DNA of 64,000 bases, taken from contig NZ_JBNPVX010000006.1 of the NCBI RefSeq assembly GCF_050434145.1, positions 1-64,000 on the forward strand. The letters run 5' to 3'. Each line of letters begins with the position of its first letter. Position 1 is the first letter of the stretch. This DNA is from JAISST01 sp050434145 (GTDB lineage: Bacteria > Fusobacteriota > Fusobacteriia > Fusobacteriales > Fusobacteriaceae). This document shows, piece after piece, positions 25,442 to 34,357 of this stretch. The notes below the pieces were generated by a model. It made no database searches and was not told the origin of the DNA. It saw nothing but the letters and a program-made list of their open reading frames with translations. The translations under genes were made by a program, and so were the position numbers.

Positions 25442-26164
25442 ATGTATATTGATAAGGATAATTATTTAATATCAGAAGAATTATTACAATATGGGATTTC
25501 AATTATTTATACTGATAGAAATTTTGGAGATGCTAAAACAATTGAAAAAGAATATATTAAAAATTTTTTTGATATTAATGATAAAGTAATTGTCTCAGGA
25601 CATCAGGTACATGGTACAAATATTGAAATTATAAAAAATACTGAAAAAATTTATTTTGAAAATACAGATGGATTTATAACAGATATAAAAAATGTAGCTC
25701 TTTTTACAAAATATGCAGATTGTCTTCCTATCTTCTTTTTTGATAAACAAAAGAAGATTATTGGAGTTGTACATTCTGGGTGGGCAGGCACTTGTGATAA
25801 GATTAGCCTTATTGCCATTGACTTATTTATTAGATACTATAATAGCATGATTGAAGATATTATTGTTGTATTTGGTATTGGAATTTCTTGGGAAAATTAT
25901 GAAGTAGGGTTTGAATTTTTAGAAAAATTTAAAAAAAATTTTTCTTCTGATATTATCAAAAAATCTTTTTTTTATGAAAATAATAAAATATATTTTGATA
26001 ATTTAAAATTTAACTATCTTATGCTTATTGATAAAGGGATTTTGCCTGAAAATATTTTTACTAATAATCTATGTACTTATTCAGATAACAGATTTTTTTC
26101 TCATAGACGTGATAATTCTAATTCAGGAAGAAATGGTGCTCTTATTTTCTTTAATACCAAATAG
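25442..26164 (+). CDS. pgeF: Peptidoglycan editing factor / YfiH-family multicopper-oxidase-like protein
   Basis: 240 residues of the YfiH/PgeF (laccase-domain) family. The zinc-site motifs are present: GHQVHGTN near residue 61, KYADCLPI near 98 and VVHSGWAGT near 115, followed by the C-terminal SHRRDNSNSGRNGALIFF. E. coli PgeF removes wrongly made L-Ala-L-Ser stem peptides; purine-nucleoside activities are reported for other members. The ATG at 25442 is preferred; an upstream TTG at 25424 would overlap the GGGGGA ribosome site itself. Confidence 0.88.
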   Translation: MYIDKDNYLISEELLQYGISIIYTDRNFGDAKTIEKEYIKNFFDINDKVIVSGHQVHGTNIEIIKNTEKIYFENTDGFITDIKNVALFTKYADCLPIFFFDKQKKIIGVVHSGWAGTCDKISLIAIDLFIRYYNSMIEDIIVVFGIGISWENYEVGFEFLEKFKKNFSSDIIKKSFFYENNKIYFDNLKFNYLMLIDKGILPENIFTNNLCTYSDNRFFSHRRDNSNSGRNGALIFFNTK

Positions 26165-26244
26165 TTGCTGTTTGGCTCTTATATCTAGTTTATTATATCT
26201 TAGAAATTTTCTATATTTCTGAATGTTTGTTGTTTTTTATAGTA

Positions 26245-26273
26245 TTGTTTTTCTATATATTTTATGCTATAAT
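26245..26273 (+). promoter_or_regulatory. Sigma-70 promoter of the OmpA-like lipoprotein gene
   Basis: TTGTTT (26245-26250) and TATAAT (26268-26273), 17-base spacer, with an upstream TGC (extended -10). Confidence 0.75.
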
Positions 26274-26340
26274 TATTTCACAAGCTTGAAAGCTTAAATT
26301 TTTATATAATATATTTTTTATGTTTTAAGGAGGTCTATAC

Positions 26341-26973
26341 ATGAATAAAAAAATAATTACTGGCTTTGTATTAGCTGGTATATTAGCTGGTTGTACTTCT
26401 GCTGATGGCGGACTAAACAACAAAACTAAAGGGACAGCTGCTGGTGGAGCTGTTGGTGCCATAGTCGGGCAAATAATAGGAAAAGATACAAAAGGAACCG
26501 TTATTGGTGCTGCAATAGGTTCACTTGCAGGATTAGGATGGGGAGCATATAGAGATAAGCAAGAGGCTGAGTTAAGAAAACAACTAGAAAATAGTGAAGT
26601 AGAAGTTTCTATCAAAGGAGATAATATAAATCTTTCTCTTCCTGGTGGAGTTACTTTCGGGACTGATCAAACGACTATCAAATCTTCATTTTATGGACCA
26701 CTTAATTCTATTGCTGAAGTATTAATTGCATATCCAGAAACTAGACTTATTGTTGCTGGTCATACAGATAGCGATGGAGCAGCTAGCTACAATCAAGATT
26801 TGTCTGAAAGAAGAGCGGCTAGTGTTAGAAAATATTTAATCAACCGTGGAGTACCTGCTAGCAGATTATCAATAGTAGGTTATGGAGAAACAGAACCTGT
26901 TGCTAGTAATAGTACTGCTGCTGGTAAAGCAAAGAATAGAAGAGTAGAAATAGAAATTTTGCCTATTCGTTAA
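26341..26973 (+). CDS. OmpA-family outer-membrane lipoprotein (YiaD-like)
   Basis: 210 residues. A lipoprotein signal ends in LAGC, so the lipidated cysteine is residue 18. A glycine-zipper segment follows at about 35-75 (GTAAGGAVGAIVGQIIG, GTVIGAAIGSLAGLGWG). The C-terminal OmpA peptidoglycan-binding domain (about 95-208) has VAGHTDSDGAASYNQDLSERR, VPASRLSIVGYGE and KNRRVEIEI. It anchors the outer membrane to peptidoglycan, evidence for a diderm cell. It has its own strong promoter and terminator. Confidence 0.94.
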   Translation: MNKKIITGFVLAGILAGCTSADGGLNNKTKGTAAGGAVGAIVGQIIGKDTKGTVIGAAIGSLAGLGWGAYRDKQEAELRKQLENSEVEVSIKGDNINLSLPGGVTFGTDQTTIKSSFYGPLNSIAEVLIAYPETRLIVAGHTDSDGAASYNQDLSERRAASVRKYLINRGVPASRLSIVGYGETEPVASNSTAAGKAKNRRVEIEILPIR

Positions 26974-26997
26974 TACAAATGAATCCATAATTAAACT

Positions 26998-27034
26998 TGG
27001 TGTTGGTATAAATAATTATACCAACGCCATTTTT
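26998..27034 (+). terminator. Intrinsic terminator of the OmpA-like lipoprotein gene
   Basis: A 14-bp stem from TGGTGTTGGTATAA (26998-27011) with TTATACCAACGCCA (27016-27029), one G-T wobble, followed by a T run. Confidence 0.9.
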
Positions 27035-27078
27035 AAAAATTGGATATATTTATTTTTGAAAGGGGTTGAATAGCTACT

Positions 27079-27561
27079 ATGTATAGAATTGGCAATGGTT
27101 ATGATGTTCATAAATTAGTAGAAGGAAGAAAGTTAATACTATGTGGAGTGGAAATTCAACATACTAAAGGAGTGCTGGGACATTCTGACGGTGATGTGGG
27201 TATACATGCTATTATGGATGCATTGATTGGAGCGTTAGCTTTAGGTGATATCGGTAGTCATTTTCCAGATAATGATAGTACTTACAAAGATATCGATAGC
27301 AAGATTTTATTAAAAAAAGTAATGGAAATTATTAAAAATAAAGGTTATAATGTCATTAATGTAGATTGTTCTATTGTATTACAACAACCTAAAATACGAT
27401 CTTATATTGATTCTATGCGGAGCACACTTAGTCAAGTAATGGAAATTCCTGTAGAAAATATAAGTGTAAAGGCTACTACTGAAGAAAAGCTTGGATTTAC
27501 TGGTGATGAAAGTGGTGTCAAATCCTATGCAGTAGTATTGTTAAAGAAAATAAATGAATAA
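27079..27561 (+). CDS. ispF: 2-C-methyl-D-erythritol 2,4-cyclodiphosphate synthase
   Basis: 160 residues. Zinc ligands are in GYDVHKL (aspartate 8, histidine 10) and LGHSDGDVGIHAIMDALIGA (histidine near 35). The later KATTEEKLGFTG is the IspF signature. It forms the cyclodiphosphate in the MEP isoprenoid pathway, so this organism makes isoprenoids by MEP and not mevalonate. A weak GGGG site precedes the ATG. Confidence 0.96.
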   Translation: MYRIGNGYDVHKLVEGRKLILCGVEIQHTKGVLGHSDGDVGIHAIMDALIGALALGDIGSHFPDNDSTYKDIDSKILLKKVMEIIKNKGYNVINVDCSIVLQQPKIRSYIDSMRSTLSQVMEIPVENISVKATTEEKLGFTGDESGVKSYAVVLLKKINE

Positions 27562-27644
27562 TCCAATCATCTGTGCAATTCATAAAATTATATATTGAAA
27601 CAATTCTTTTAATCATGAAGCACTAAATTAATAAGGAGAACAAT

Positions 27645-29558
27645 ATGTCTATACTTCAAGTAAAAGACTTGTACATGGGCTTTCTTGATGAAACTTTATT
27701 TAGAAATGTCTCTTTTTCTGTAGATGAGAGAGACAAAATAGGTATTATTGGTATTAATGGTTCTGGTAAAAGTACTTTAATCAAAATATTATTAGGACTT
27801 GAAAATAATGAAATTGATCCAAATACTAAAGAAAGAGGAAGTATTTCCAAGTCTAGTAATCTAAAAATAGGATATTTATCTCAAAATCCAGTTTTTAATA
27901 AATCAAATACTGTTTTTGAAGAATTAATGGATGTTTTTCAAGAGGTTAAAGAAGACTATCACCGTATACAAATACTAACTCAGATTCTATCTGTTGAATC
28001 AGAAGATTTTGATAAGAATATGCAAGAACTTGGTGAAGTCACATCGAGATATGAAAGTAATCAGGGTTATAGTCTAGAATACAAGATAAAACAAGTGTTA
28101 AATGGACTTGGTGTTTATGATTATTTATGGAATAATAAAATACAAAATCTTTCTGGAGGTCAATTATCACGGATTGCTCTTGGAAAAATTCTTTTAGAAG
28201 AACCAGATTTGCTAATTCTTGATGAACCAACCAATCATTTAGATTTAAATGCTATTGAATGGCTTGAAAAATATCTCAAAGAGTATAATAAAGCTGTTAT
28301 ACTCGTTTCTCATGATGTATATTTTTTAGATAATGTAGTAAATCGTATATTTGAAATTGAACAAAAAAAGCTTAATATATATACTGGGAACTATACTGAT
28401 TTTGTAATTCAAAAAGAAGCATATATCTCTGGTGCTGTAAAAAGTTATACAAAAGAGCAAGAAAAAGTTAAAAAAATGGAAGAATTTATTCGTCGATATA
28501 AAGCAGGAGTAAAATCTAAGCAGGCACGTGGAAGAGAAAAGATATTAAATAGAATGGAAAAAATGGAAAATCCTGTTTTTGTTCCTAGAAAAATGAAATT
28601 GAAATTTAAACCTAAGATTCAAAGTGGTTCTAATGTTCTGTTTCTTAAGAATTTATCCAAATCTTTTGGTGATAAAAATTTATTTCAAAATCTTAATCTC
28701 AATCTTTATCGTGGAGATAAAGTTGGTATAATTGGAAAGAATGGTGTTGGCAAATCCACACTATTAAAAATGATCATGGATTCTATTGAAAATCCAATTG
28801 ATGGAATTAAAATAGGAGAAAAAGTAAAAATTGCTTATTATGATCAAGCACATCAAGGTTTAAACTTAAAAAATACAATAGTAGAAGAATTAACTTATGG
28901 ATATGATCTTACATATGAGAAAGCTCGTACTTTAGCTGGAGGATTTCTTTTTTCTGATGAAGATGCAGACAAGGTCATTGGAAGTCTTAGTGGTGGAGAA
29001 AAAGCTAGAGTGGTATTTATGAAAATGTTGTTAGAAGAGCCTAATTTCATAATATTAGATGAACCAACAAACCACTTAGATATTTATTCCAGAGAGATAT
29101 TGATTGAAGCATTAGAAGATTATGAAGGTACAATCTTAGTTGTTTCTCATGATAGAAATTTTTTGGATTCTATTGTGACGAGTATTTATGAAATAACTGA
29201 AGATGGTGCCGATTTATTTGACGGAGACTACAATAGTTATATTCAACAAAGAGATACCAAAGTTATACCTGAAAAAAAAGTAGAAAAACTTAGCATATAT
29301 GAAGAAAATAAAAAGTTTAATTCAATGATTAGGTCTATTGAAAAGAAAATTGCTAAAATAGAAACTCAAATCAATAAAGAAGAAGAAAATAAAAAAATAA
29401 TTGAAGATAAACTTCATAAAGCTGGTCAAGAAAATAATGTAGACTCTCTTATTTCACTACAAGAAAAATTGGATAATATTGATAATAATATTATTTCTCT
29501 TATGGAAGAGTGGGAGAATGCAAATGAAGAATTAGAAGAATATAAAATAAATAAATAA
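27645..29558 (+). CDS. ABC-F family ATPase (Uup/YdiF-like)
   Basis: 637 residues with two ABC domains and no membrane part. Walker A sequences are GINGSGKST (about 39) and GKNGVGKST (about 365). Signatures are LSGGQLSR and LSGGEKAR, and the Walker B segments read LLILDEPTNHLDL and FIILDEPTNHLDI. The linker with KQARGREKILNRMEKM is the P-site tRNA interaction motif. The C-terminus (about 540-635) is a charged coiled coil as in Uup. ABC-F proteins act on the ribosome in translation factor or antibiotic protection roles; nothing here points to resistance. Confidence 0.92.
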   Translation: MSILQVKDLYMGFLDETLFRNVSFSVDERDKIGIIGINGSGKSTLIKILLGLENNEIDPNTKERGSISKSSNLKIGYLSQNPVFNKSNTVFEELMDVFQEVKEDYHRIQILTQILSVESEDFDKNMQELGEVTSRYESNQGYSLEYKIKQVLNGLGVYDYLWNNKIQNLSGGQLSRIALGKILLEEPDLLILDEPTNHLDLNAIEWLEKYLKEYNKAVILVSHDVYFLDNVVNRIFEIEQKKLNIYTGNYTDFVIQKEAYISGAVKSYTKEQEKVKKMEEFIRRYKAGVKSKQARGREKILNRMEKMENPVFVPRKMKLKFKPKIQSGSNVLFLKNLSKSFGDKNLFQNLNLNLYRGDKVGIIGKNGVGKSTLLKMIMDSIENPIDGIKIGEKVKIAYYDQAHQGLNLKNTIVEELTYGYDLTYEKARTLAGGFLFSDEDADKVIGSLSGGEKARVVFMKMLLEEPNFIILDEPTNHLDIYSREILIEALEDYEGTILVVSHDRNFLDSIVTSIYEITEDGADLFDGDYNSYIQQRDTKVIPEKKVEKLSIYEENKKFNSMIRSIEKKIAKIETQINKEEENKKIIEDKLHKAGQENNVDSLISLQEKLDNIDNNIISLMEEWENANEELEEYKINK

Positions 29559-29583
29559 AGGTTGAATTTTATTCAACCTTTTT
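29557..29583 (+). terminator. Intrinsic terminator of the ABC-F gene
   Basis: AAAGGTTGAAT (29557-29567) pairs with ATTCAACCTTT (29571-29581), overlapping the last bases of the stop codon. Confidence 0.85.
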
Positions 29584-29846
29584 AACATTATTTTATATAA
29601 GCATATTTTTATATTTGAAAATTAATGATAACATAATAGGGATTGTATAAAAGACTCTATCAATTTTTATTTCCTTGACGAAATTTTACTATTTAAATCT
29701 AGAAATTTTGGATAATTTTCATGTCCCATGGATGTTTTATCATAAATGATATTTAATTAAAATCATTCACATTCTATATTGTTCTAAAATTTTCTGGATT
29801 ATATTATAACTTACTTAATTATTTACAATCAATAGTTAATATAAAA

Positions 29847-30806
29847 TTATACAGAAGTTTCAAACATACGTTTTTCGATTTTATCAAAGACAGATTTAGT
29901 GATTTCAATAAAATCCATTAAATATGGTTTTGTGGTATGATTTTTGTGGTGAGCCAAAACTAATTTATGAAAGACAAATTTTTCTTCAGAAAGAATAGGA
30001 AAAGCATTAAAATCATTAAACATATTAGCTAACATTCCTAATCTCATTTGTGTACAAAAAAATATACCATAATTATAAGGGTATAATGGTAATAACAATT
30101 CTGTGCTCATAGTTTCTAAAAATATTTTTGGTTTAATATTATCTATTTTCAAGCAATTATCAATAATTGTCCTTATTCTAGAAGGAGCTTTTTGTAATAA
30201 AAAAGGGACATTAGCAAAGGCTTTAAGGCTAGTACCATTTTTAAATTTTGATTTTAAAGACTTGAAGGAATTTCCAAAATGCATTTTCAATAGTGCATCA
30301 CTAATTACAAGATAAATACGATCTTTAAACAATGGGATAATATTTAAGTTTGAATTTTCTTTTGGCATAATTCCAATGAAAATATCAATTTCATTAGAAA
30401 AAATCATTTTTTCCAGAATTTCAGAATTTTCATCAATTGTAACTATAGTAATATTTGGCCATTTTTTATAAAATTCTTCTAAAATTAGTGGAATACAAAG
30501 TTGAGCTCTATATGATAAAATTCCTAGACGTAATTTTGCTACTTCTTTATTTTTGATATCTGACAACTTTTTTAAAAGTTTTTCTTCTGCAGAAATAATT
30601 TCTAATGCAAATTCTTTAAATACTTCTCCTGCATATGTAAGTGACAATTTAGGTTTACGATTAAAAAGAATGATTCCATAATGATCCTCTAATTTTTTGA
30701 TATGTTGAGTTAAGTTTTGTTGACTAATATAAAGTGTTTTGGCAGCATTAGTGACATGAAGTTCTTTTGTTAGTTCCACAAAATATTTCAAACTGGTTAA
30801 ATTCAT
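29847..30806 (-). CDS. LysR-family transcriptional regulator (paralog 1)
   Basis: 319 residues. The N-terminal winged HTH (about 1-60) reads LKYFVELTKELHVTNAAKTL, then ISQQNLTQHIKKLEDHYG. The effector domain follows from about 90. It is closely related to the regulator at 36335-37282: the first 60 residues differ at about a dozen positions and both share PFLLxKAPSR and a GxFFCTxxRL segment. It diverges from the hydroxyacid dehydrogenase/Tct operon and probably controls it. The ATG at 30806 follows AGGTGG; the upstream GTG overlaps that site. Confidence 0.92.
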   Translation of the reverse strand: MNLTSLKYFVELTKELHVTNAAKTLYISQQNLTQHIKKLEDHYGIILFNRKPKLSLTYAGEVFKEFALEIISAEEKLLKKLSDIKNKEVAKLRLGILSYRAQLCIPLILEEFYKKWPNITIVTIDENSEILEKMIFSNEIDIFIGIMPKENSNLNIIPLFKDRIYLVISDALLKMHFGNSFKSLKSKFKNGTSLKAFANVPFLLQKAPSRIRTIIDNCLKIDNIKPKIFLETMSTELLLPLYPYNYGIFFCTQMRLGMLANMFNDFNAFPILSEEKFVFHKLVLAHHKNHTTKPYLMDFIEITKSVFDKIEKRMFETSV

Positions 30807-30876
30807 AATTACCACCTATAAATCATTTATTAAATTATTAATAATTTAATACAATATTTTGTTGTTACTTACATAT

Positions 30877-30905
30877 AGTATATAATGCGGCTATCAAGTA
30901 GTCAA
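30877..30905 (-). promoter_or_regulatory. Sigma-70 promoter of lysR paralog 1
   Basis: Minus-strand TTGACT (plus 30900-30905) and TATACT (plus 30877-30882), 17-base spacer. The LysR box at 30851-30867 covers the expected transcription start, consistent with autorepression. Confidence 0.75.
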
Positions 30906-31006
30906 GAATTCTTTTTCTAATGAAAAAACTAGAATTTATTATGATTTCTCTAATAAATTTTATAAATATCATATATTTTCAAATTTACAGATGAATAATT
31001 TAAAGA

Positions 31007-31033
31007 ATACACTTTTTAATGAAAAGGTGTATT
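31007..31033 (+). terminator. Orphan hairpin with T run in the divergent region
   Basis: AATACACTTTT (31007-31017) pairs with AAAAGGTGTATT (31022-31033), then TTTTTT on the plus strand. No plus-strand gene lies upstream of it in this region. It could end a short RNA or attenuate the operon. Confidence 0.55.
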
Positions 31034-31214
31034 TTTTAGTTATATTCATTGATATTATTATATTTAACTATGATACATTAAAAAAATAAGAATTTTAACA
31101 ATATTTTGTTGTTAAAAATATAAAAATAAATTGTTTTACTTTAATACAAAATGATTATATTATAATAATATGTTATGAATATAGTTGGTAGTTATATTAA
31201 AATATGGAGGTTTT

Positions 31215-32174
31215 ATGAGAATAGTACTTGCTGGTGAATATCCTGAAGGAACTTATGAAGAAGTTTCTAGAATATTCTCTACTGAAAATGAAGTAATAAA
31301 AATAAATAAAATAGATGATTATGAAAAGATGACAAATGCAGAAATAATAATTTTGAGAATTTTCAAGGCCAACAAAGATGTGATAGAAAGAAATAAAAAT
31401 TTGAAAATGATTGTTAGATGGGGAGCAGGTTATGATTCAGTTGATATAAAATCAGCTGGAGAAAAAGGTGTTGTTGTAACTAATACTCCAGGTGCTAATT
31501 CTAAGGCAGTAGCAGAATTGACAGTGCTATTCATGTTAGCTTTAAACAGAAAATTATTAAATCATGTATCTTCATTAAGAAAAGGAGTATGGAGTAAAAA
31601 TAATTTTTTAAATGAATCATTTATGTTAAATAATAAAACAATAGGAATAATAGGTAGTGGGAATATAGGTCAAAATGTAGCAAAAATTGTTAGAGTATTT
31701 GGAGCAAAAGTCATTTATTATGATGTTTCCAGATTGAATGAGGAAAAAGAAAGATCACTTTTGATGAATTATGTGGATTTTGAAACTCTTATAAAAACTT
31801 CAGATATAATTACTTTACATATTCCATTATTGGAATCAACAAAAAATATTATTGGATCAAAAGAGATAGATCAAATGAAAAATGGAGCTATGCTTATAAA
31901 TGCTTCCAGAGGCGGGCTTGTAGATGAAAAAGCTCTTTTAGATGGAATAAAATCAAAAAAACTTTCTGGAGCAGCATTGGATTGTGTACAAAATGAACCT
32001 CTTGATAAAAATGATGAATTACTGAATACACCTAATATAATAATTACACCACATATTGGTGGTGGAACATCTGACCTAAAGGAGATAATAATAGATATAA
32101 TGAAAGATGATATATCTGATTTTATATCAGGAAAAGAAGTAAACCATATAGTGAATAAAGAATGGTTAAAATAA
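31215..32174 (+). CDS. D-2-hydroxyacid dehydrogenase (phosphoglycerate dehydrogenase-like), copy 1
   Basis: 319 residues. The NAD motif GSGNIG lies near 152, the catalytic arginine in NASRGGLVDEKAL near 230, the glutamate in NEPLDKNDELL near 260, and the histidine in ITPHIGGGTSD near 283. It interconverts a D-2-hydroxy acid and its 2-oxo acid in the cytosol. The start at 31215 has GGAGG before it. It is the first gene of the operon with an amidohydrolase and TctCBA, so its substrate is probably an imported carboxylate. It is only distantly similar to copy 2 at 38109. Confidence 0.9.
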   Translation: MRIVLAGEYPEGTYEEVSRIFSTENEVIKINKIDDYEKMTNAEIIILRIFKANKDVIERNKNLKMIVRWGAGYDSVDIKSAGEKGVVVTNTPGANSKAVAELTVLFMLALNRKLLNHVSSLRKGVWSKNNFLNESFMLNNKTIGIIGSGNIGQNVAKIVRVFGAKVIYYDVSRLNEEKERSLLMNYVDFETLIKTSDIITLHIPLLESTKNIIGSKEIDQMKNGAMLINASRGGLVDEKALLDGIKSKKLSGAALDCVQNEPLDKNDELLNTPNIIITPHIGGGTSDLKEIIIDIMKDDISDFISGKEVNHIVNKEWLK

Positions 32175-32184
32175 AGGTGAAACA

Positions 32185-33330
32185 ATGAAAACAATAATAA
32201 AAAATGGATTGCTAGTTGATATAGGAAATAATTTGAATAAAAATATAGATATTCTTGTTGAAGATGAGCATATTATTGACATTGGATATTTTGAAAATCA
32301 AAAAGCTGATTTTATAATAGATGCAGATGACTGTATAGTAATACCAGGTCTTATTGATCACCATGTGCACATTTATCCTTTTATATCAAATGGAATACCA
32401 GCAGAAGCAGTATGTTTTTCTTCTGGAGTTACAACAGCTGTAGATGCAGGTAGTTGTGGATGTGATACTTATGAGAAGACAAGAGATTTTCTGCAATATA
32501 CAAAACTAACGATAAAATCATATTTAAATATAAGTTCCATGGGATTATCTAGTTTACCAGAATTAGAGAAATTAAATCCAGAATTATATGATATTTCAAA
32601 AATAAAGAAGTTATTTGAAGCATATCCAGAAGAGTTAATAGGTCTTAAATTGAGAACAAGTAAAAATATAGTGAAAGATCTGAATTTTATTCCAATGGAA
32701 GAAACTATTAAAATAGCGAATGAATTAAAGTTACCTGTGATGATACATTGTACCAATCCACCAGGTCCTATGAAAGATGTAGTAGATTTAATGAGAAAAG
32801 GTGATATTCTCACTCATATGTATCAAAATATAGGTTACACATTATTAGACGATAAGATGAGAGTGAGTAAAGAAATAAAAGATGCTAGGGAAAAAGGAAT
32901 AATTTTTGAGGCAGCAGATGCAAGAGCACATTTTTCTTTTGAAGTTAGCGAAAAAGCAATTAAAGATAATTTTTTGCCAGATATAATTGCTACTGATTTA
33001 ACTCATTATAGTATGTATCAAAGACCTACAGCATTCAGCTTAATGATGCAGATAGCAAAATATGAAATGCTAGGAATAAAATTTGAAGAAGTGATAAGGG
33101 CATGCACTGAAATACCAGCAAAGAAAATTGGGTTATATGATAAATTTGGCGGATTAAAAAAAGGTCATTATGCAGATATTGCTATTATAAAAAAAGTAGA
33201 AAAAGAAAATGAATTTGGTGATAGACCTTATTATGATCCAGATAAACAATTAAGGTCAGGTAGTTATGTATATAATACGATGCTGACCATGAAGAAAGGT
33301 GAAATAGTATATAGGAATATATTGTTTTAA
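32185..33330 (+). CDS. Amidohydrolase/deacetylase-family metallohydrolase
   Basis: 381 residues, amidohydrolase superfamily. The first metal motif is PGLIDHHVHIYPF near residue 55. A lysine in IGLKLRTSK near 152 fits a bridging (possibly carboxylated) lysine. Later ligands are in VMIHCTNPPGP, DILTHMYQN and the aspartate in IATDLTHYS. Relatives are described as dihydroorotase-like deacetylases of unclear substrate. It lies 10 bases after the dehydrogenase and before TctC, so it likely hydrolyses an amide or N-acyl carboxylate taken up by this transporter. Confidence 0.85.
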   Translation: MKTIIKNGLLVDIGNNLNKNIDILVEDEHIIDIGYFENQKADFIIDADDCIVIPGLIDHHVHIYPFISNGIPAEAVCFSSGVTTAVDAGSCGCDTYEKTRDFLQYTKLTIKSYLNISSMGLSSLPELEKLNPELYDISKIKKLFEAYPEELIGLKLRTSKNIVKDLNFIPMEETIKIANELKLPVMIHCTNPPGPMKDVVDLMRKGDILTHMYQNIGYTLLDDKMRVSKEIKDAREKGIIFEAADARAHFSFEVSEKAIKDNFLPDIIATDLTHYSMYQRPTAFSLMMQIAKYEMLGIKFEEVIRACTEIPAKKIGLYDKFGGLKKGHYADIAIIKKVEKENEFGDRPYYDPDKQLRSGSYVYNTMLTMKKGEIVYRNILF

Positions 33331-33381
33331 AGATGTTTGGTATATAAATTTTTATAAATTAAATTAAAAAAAGGAGGAAAA

Positions 33382-34335
33382 ATGAAGAAATTGTTAGTAA
33401 GTTTGACTTTAGGTGTATTATTCTTATTTTCATATGGTAAGTGTGAGGCTGCAGATGTAAAATGGCCTACCAAAACAGTTACAGTTACATTACCATATAA
33501 TGCAGGTGGGGATACAGATACTTATTGTCGATTGATGAGTCAAAAATTGGGTGAAAAACTTGGACAAACATTTGTAGTGGTAAATATGACAGGTGGAAGC
33601 GGAATAGTTGCTGCCAAGACAGTAATGTCAAAAAAACCTGATGGGTACAATATTTTATTTAATCATACTGGGGCATCTTTAGTGCAAGAAGCTACTAAAA
33701 CAGCTGATTTTTCTTATGTGGAAGACTTTACTAATGTAGCAACAATTGTACAAGACAATACCTATGTATTGGTATGTAAAAAAGATGATTGGAAGAGTTT
33801 AGATGAGATGATTACATATGCGAAAGCAAATCCAGGAAAGGTAAGATATTCTCAAGTATACGGAAGTGTTACACACTATGTATGTTCTATGATAGAGCAA
33901 ACTATGGGGATTGAACTTAACAAACTGGATGTTGGTACTGGAACAGCTGAGAGATTAGCAGCATTTATGGGAAAACAAGTAGATTTGCTTGCAGTGAATT
34001 ATATGAATATTAAAGATTATGTTGAAAAAGGTGATTTTGTAATATTGGGAGTTTGTTCTGATGAACGTAATCCAGGAATGGAAGAGTTCAAAACTTTCAA
34101 AGAACAAGGATACAACATTGTTAGTTCAAAAAATTACGAAGTAAAATTTCCAAAAGGAACAGATGAAAAAATTGTAGCAAAACTATCTACAGCAATAAAA
34201 GAAATATCAGAAAATCCTGAATTTCACGAACAATTGAAAAAGTTTTTTGCAATACCTTACTACAGAGATCAACAAACTATGAATAAAGAAGATAGTGAAG
34301 AAGTAGCAAGGTTGAAGGAATACTTTAAAGAGTAA
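33382..34335 (+). CDS. tctC: Tripartite tricarboxylate transporter substrate-binding protein (TctC/Bug)
   Basis: 317 residues. A signal peptide (KKLLVSLTLGVLFLFSYG) is followed by the Bug-family fold: VTVTLPYNAGGDTDTYCRLM, VVNMTGGSGIVAAKTVMSKKPDGYN, and a GTGTAERLAAFMGKQVDLLA segment. It binds an organic acid in the periplasm and hands it to TctAB. A perfect AGGAGG site precedes the ATG. This is the only complete TctC in the window; the second transporter operon retains just a TctC tail. Confidence 0.93.
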   Translation: MKKLLVSLTLGVLFLFSYGKCEAADVKWPTKTVTVTLPYNAGGDTDTYCRLMSQKLGEKLGQTFVVVNMTGGSGIVAAKTVMSKKPDGYNILFNHTGASLVQEATKTADFSYVEDFTNVATIVQDNTYVLVCKKDDWKSLDEMITYAKANPGKVRYSQVYGSVTHYVCSMIEQTMGIELNKLDVGTGTAERLAAFMGKQVDLLAVNYMNIKDYVEKGDFVILGVCSDERNPGMEEFKTFKEQGYNIVSSKNYEVKFPKGTDEKIVAKLSTAIKEISENPEFHEQLKKFFAIPYYRDQQTMNKEDSEEVARLKEYFKE

Positions 34336-34357
34336 ACTCAATCAAAGGAGGAAATGA

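Larger units (their letters stand above)
30807..31214. promoter_or_regulatory. Divergent control region between lysR paralog 1 and the Tct operon
   Basis: A 408-base region without genes. It holds the lysR promoter, two identical 17-base LysR box candidates (30851-30867 and 31098-31114), a 20-base perfect palindrome (30830-30849), and a hairpin with T run (31007-31033). The plus-strand operon has TATAAT-like -10 candidates at 31156-31166 with no good -35, typical of an activator-dependent promoter. Confidence 0.6.

Noticed and set aside
27645..29558. Antibiotic-resistance ABC-F
   Set aside because: The two-domain layout with long C-terminal coiled coil and housekeeping neighbours fits the Uup/YdiF type better than resistance proteins.
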